Source: Bradyrhizobium sp.
GTDB taxonomy: Bacteria; Pseudomonadota; Alphaproteobacteria; Rhizobiales; Xanthobacteraceae
Assembly (NCBI GenBank): GCA_025960445.1
Contig: JAICIT010000012.1
Coordinates: 1 to 15,499 of the forward strand
Length of the DNA: 15,499 nt
Direction: 5' to 3'
The notes beneath the pieces were generated by a model that did not search any database, had not been told where the DNA came from, and saw only the letters and a list, made by a program, of their open reading frames with translations. Of this stretch, positions 13,558 to 15,499 are shown in pieces. A program made the position numbers and the translations under genes. The first letter of the stretch is position 1. Every line of letters starts with the position of its first letter.

Positions 13558-13824
13558 ATGGTCGGGATGAGAAATGATCGCGTACGCGCGCGAGCCCGGG
13601 ATTTGTTGGAGACGGCCTATCCCATTCCGGAAAATGCTGAGGCCCAGAGGCTTCGCGAACTTGCGAACAACTACATCCAGGAAGCCGAGCGGCTCGAGGC
13701 AGCGAGCCACGGCCATGTAGCGAAATCAGATGAGTTGATCTCCTCCGCGCTCGATGCAGTGGCAAGGGATTACTTCGCGCGGGAGGTTTCGCGCGCAAGC
13801 ACGCGGCGCAAACGCTCGCCGTAG
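13558..13824 (+). CDS. Small helical cytoplasmic protein, unknown function
   Basis: This 88-residue soluble protein is rich in Ala, Glu and Arg, with long predicted amphipathic helices (about residues 8-20, 26-50 and 57-80) and a basic tail (RASTRRKRSP). It has no signal peptide and no cysteine. ATG 13558 has AGGAGG 6 bases upstream, a very strong site; a second ATG at 13567 is less well placed. The composition suggests a small regulatory, nucleic-acid-associated or stress protein, but no family was recognised. Confidence 0.75.
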   Translation: MVGMRNDRVRARARDLLETAYPIPENAEAQRLRELANNYIQEAERLEAASHGHVAKSDELISSALDAVARDYFAREVSRASTRRKRSP

Positions 13825-13954
13825 TGCGGGGAACCCACTGCTGCGCCGCACTAATTTCCGAAAATTAATCTCGATAGCGCGGCGTTTGCTTCGGTTCGCG
13901 CGCGTTTACACACTATCTAAGTTATAGAATAAAAGTATATCGGGATGGAAACGA

Positions 13955-14791
13955 ATGAAGCGGGGAATCGCCGTTCTGGCATGTCTTTGCGTCCTTGCCG
14001 GCGCTTTGTACTTTGCCATCAGCAAGTGGGGCATCCGCCACGAGGCGCTTAATCTGTTCGATGCGACAAGGCAGCGGCCCGTCGCCGTTGATCTCGCCGT
14101 GCGCCGTGACTACGAGATCAAAGCGGACGACGGCTACTGGAAGTTGCCGGTAGCCATTATCAGCAACGGCAATACCGTCAAGAACACCGAATATTCATTC
14201 CTCGCGAACGTATTCGCCGCGCGAGGATATCTGGTGGCGAGCATCCAGCAAGACAATCCGACCGACCCGCCCTTGATGACCAAGGTCGGGCTGCCCTATG
14301 TCGGTCGCCTGGGAGTTTATGAAAAAGGCGAAGCCAACATCCTGTTTGTGGTGCAGCAACTGAAGCAAATTCAGCCGAACGCCGACTACGCCCACTTGAC
14401 GCTGGTCGGACATTCCAATGGCGGCGATACCGCGATGTATTTTGCCAAGCAGCATCCTGACCTGGTGTCCAAAGTTGTCACGCTGGATAACCTGCGGGTT
14501 CCGTTCGTGCTCAGCGACAAGTTGAAGATCCTCTCGTTCCGCTCACATGACCCGAACTTCCAGACCGACCCCGGCGTGCTGCCGACTCCGCAACAGGCGA
14601 AGTCGGAGGGCATCGATATCGTGCCTACGCAATTCCAGCATACCTGGATGAGCGACCGCGGTCCGGATACTGCAAAAGCGAGAATCCAGGCGACGCTCGA
14701 TCAGTTCCTCGGCAATGGCAACGCCAGTGAGCTGGCGCCAGCCGACACCAACAATCTGGTCGTGAACAACGCCGGCGCGCCGCAACCGTGA
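13955..14791 (+). CDS. Exported or anchored alpha/beta hydrolase
   Basis: This 278-residue protein has an N-terminal signal or anchor (about residues 3-22) and an alpha/beta-hydrolase domain. The nucleophile elbow is GHSNG with Ser154. Asp199 (SHDP) and His229 (FQHTW) are good candidates to complete the triad. The early NGN segment (71-73) is placed where the oxyanion loop is expected. The C-terminal 25 residues are low-complexity and Asn/Ala-rich. The activity is probably esterase- or lipase-like on an unknown envelope substrate. ATG 13955 has a weak GGAA-type site upstream. The spacer before it (about 13900-13945) is A/T-rich and probably holds the promoter. A 7-bp hairpin follows the stop. 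Confidence 0.82.
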   Translation: MKRGIAVLACLCVLAGALYFAISKWGIRHEALNLFDATRQRPVAVDLAVRRDYEIKADDGYWKLPVAIISNGNTVKNTEYSFLANVFAARGYLVASIQQDNPTDPPLMTKVGLPYVGRLGVYEKGEANILFVVQQLKQIQPNADYAHLTLVGHSNGGDTAMYFAKQHPDLVSKVVTLDNLRVPFVLSDKLKILSFRSHDPNFQTDPGVLPTPQQAKSEGIDIVPTQFQHTWMSDRGPDTAKARIQATLDQFLGNGNASELAPADTNNLVVNNAGAPQP

Positions 14792-14796
14792 GCCGC

Positions 14797-14813
14797 GTGC
14801 CCGAGACGGGCAC
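14797..14813 (+). terminator. 7-bp hairpin just after the hydrolase stop
   Basis: GTGCCCG, loop AGA, CGGGCAC, starting 5 bases after the stop. There is no T-run, so termination is uncertain. Confidence 0.4.
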
Positions 14814-14984
14814 CGAAGAGAAAGCCGTCAGCACAGTGCTCGTCCAGCTTCATCGCTGAGCGCGATTGGAAGCCCTGCTCTCTTCTCGCCTCTTCGTCGG
14901 GAGAAGTCAGGCCTCGGATTTGCGCCGCGACGGCGACGGCATAAACTGCCTCAGCCGATATCTCTTATTGCTCGGGAGGCAGTG

Positions 14985-15212
14985 ATGTCAGGAAAATGGA
15001 TGGGTCTGGTTTTGGGTCTGGGCCTTGCCACGACTCTTGTGAATCTGGCGATCTTGGCCGGCCAGATTTCGACGCCCGCTACCGCGCGCGCACCAAGCAG
15101 CGGCGCCAAATTACTCGAGGATGACGATTTCACCAGCGGCCTCAGCAAGATCATCAGGAAAACGGTCCGCGACTACTGTACGGTCGGCAAGCGAAACGCC
15201 ATCGACTGTTAG
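14985..15212 (+). CDS. Small exported or membrane-anchored protein, unknown function
   Basis: This 75-residue protein has a hydrophobic N-terminal segment (about residues 6-27, GLVLGLGLATTLVNLAILAG), a Ser/Ala/Pro linker, an acidic patch (LLEDDD) and a short helical end with two cysteines (DYC and IDC, ten residues apart). ATG 14985 has GGGAGG 5 bases upstream; a GTG at 14982 in frame is less well spaced. It looks like an inner-membrane-anchored periplasmic micro-protein. No family was recognised. Confidence 0.68.
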   Translation: MSGKWMGLVLGLGLATTLVNLAILAGQISTPATARAPSSGAKLLEDDDFTSGLSKIIRKTVRDYCTVGKRNAIDC

Positions 15213-15229
15213 TAGGCGGTCTAAGATTG

Positions 15230-15260
15230 GTAGCCCGCATGAGCAAAGCGATATGCGGGT
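15230..15260 (+). repeat. Single REP-like unit
   Basis: This 31-base unit, GTAGCCCGCATGAGC to ATGCGGGT, matches the minus strand of 1570-1600 at 30 of 31 bases. It contains the CCCGCAT/ATGCGGG palindrome. It lies 18 bases after the stop of the small gene at 14985. Confidence 0.75.
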
Positions 15261-15277
15261 GGCGCGCTATCTATGAG

Positions 15278-15386
15278 GTCGTCATGCCCGCTGTCGCGCG
15301 TATCCACATTCTTTCGAAAGCAAACACGTGGGTGGACGGGACATTGCGCCGCGACGCGCTTCCCGCTTTTGCCCGGCCAAGACGAC
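15278..15386. repeat. Probable intergenic repeat element with inverted ends
   Basis: The ends GTCGTC (15278-15283) and GACGAC (15381-15386) are perfectly inverted, and the next bases (ATGCCCG against CCCGGCCAA) continue the inversion imperfectly. A perfect CTTTCGAAAG palindrome lies near the middle. It has no open frame and resembles dispersed palindromic elements of Bradyrhizobium-type genomes, but only one copy is in this window. Confidence 0.5.
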
Positions 15387-15398
15387 ACAAATACCGCC

Positions 15399-15499
15399 TC
15401 ACCATTCCGGGTCGAGCGCCATCGCGCGCCGGTTATCTCGGTAGGGAATGAGCATCGTCTCTCGGCGACCATCCGGAAATTGGATGGTTCGCAATGTCA
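15399..15499 (-). CDS. C-terminal end of an unidentified protein, partial
   Basis: On the minus strand the frame entering from the right edge reads TLRTIQFPDGRRETMLIPYR, continues for 12 more residues, and ends at TGA 15401-15399. The peptide has a protein-like mix (FPDGR turn, basic and aromatic residues, ending DPEW). It gives about 32 residues, too few to assign a family. The stop lies just beyond the repeat element at 15278-15386, a natural gene boundary. It could be a chance frame. Confidence 0.4.
   Translation of the reverse strand, partial: TLRTIQFPDGRRETMLIPYRDNRRAMALDPEW

Noticed and set aside
13204..13716. N-terminal extension of the small secreted protein at 12895-13203
   Set aside because: A strong ribosome site and signal peptide begin exactly at 13203; the upstream part has no support.
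14788..14859. 23-codon frame starting with a GTG that overlaps the hydrolase stop as GTGA
   Set aside because: It is very short, has no recognisable feature, and overlaps a hairpin; a chance frame is more likely.

Overview
The window looks like chromosome of a high-GC alphaproteobacterium close to Bradyrhizobium or Rhodopseudomonas. The grounds are overall gene style and codon use, an OpgG/OpgH pair, a PRC-barrel stress-type protein, several tiny exported proteins, a perfect match to the alphaproteobacterial EcfG promoter consensus, and palindromic intergenic repeats of the kind common in that family. No ribosomal RNA, tRNA, CRISPR array, transposase, integrase or phage gene was seen.

Layout. 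Positions 1-1162 (minus strand) hold a tctB-tctA pair of a tripartite tricarboxylate transporter; tctA runs off the left edge and no tctC is present. A repeat-rich gap (1163-1616) follows. At 1617-3339 (minus) a Tat-exported metallo-beta-lactamase-fold hydrolase is followed by an overlapping SCO-type copper/thiol protein. A second repeat-bearing gap (3340-3778) separates them from a divergent plus-strand pair: a TfdA/TauD-type 2-oxoglutarate dioxygenase and an enolase-superfamily (mandelate racemase-like) enzyme. At 6027-9691 (minus) lies opgG-opgH, which makes periplasmic glucans. The right third (10016-15212) is a run of mostly single genes: five small exported or membrane proteins, a small helical protein, a PRC-barrel protein, an arginase and an exported alpha/beta hydrolase. 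A probable gene end enters from the right edge on the minus strand.

How the genes fit together. tctBA, the dioxygenase and the enolase-superfamily enzyme could belong to uptake and breakdown of an organic acid, but they do not form one operon and the substrate is unknown. opgGH and several stress-type small genes suggest envelope and general-stress functions. That idea is supported by one perfect EcfG promoter match upstream of a small glycine-zipper protein and by a weaker match just upstream of opgG.

I did not find a clear new defence or mobile system. The most rewarding non-genic signals are two related intergenic elements whose hairpin stem carries a compensatory base pair, a REP-like palindrome repeated 13.6 kb apart with 30 of 31 bases identical, and a 50-bp tandem duplication in the leader behind the predicted EcfG promoter.
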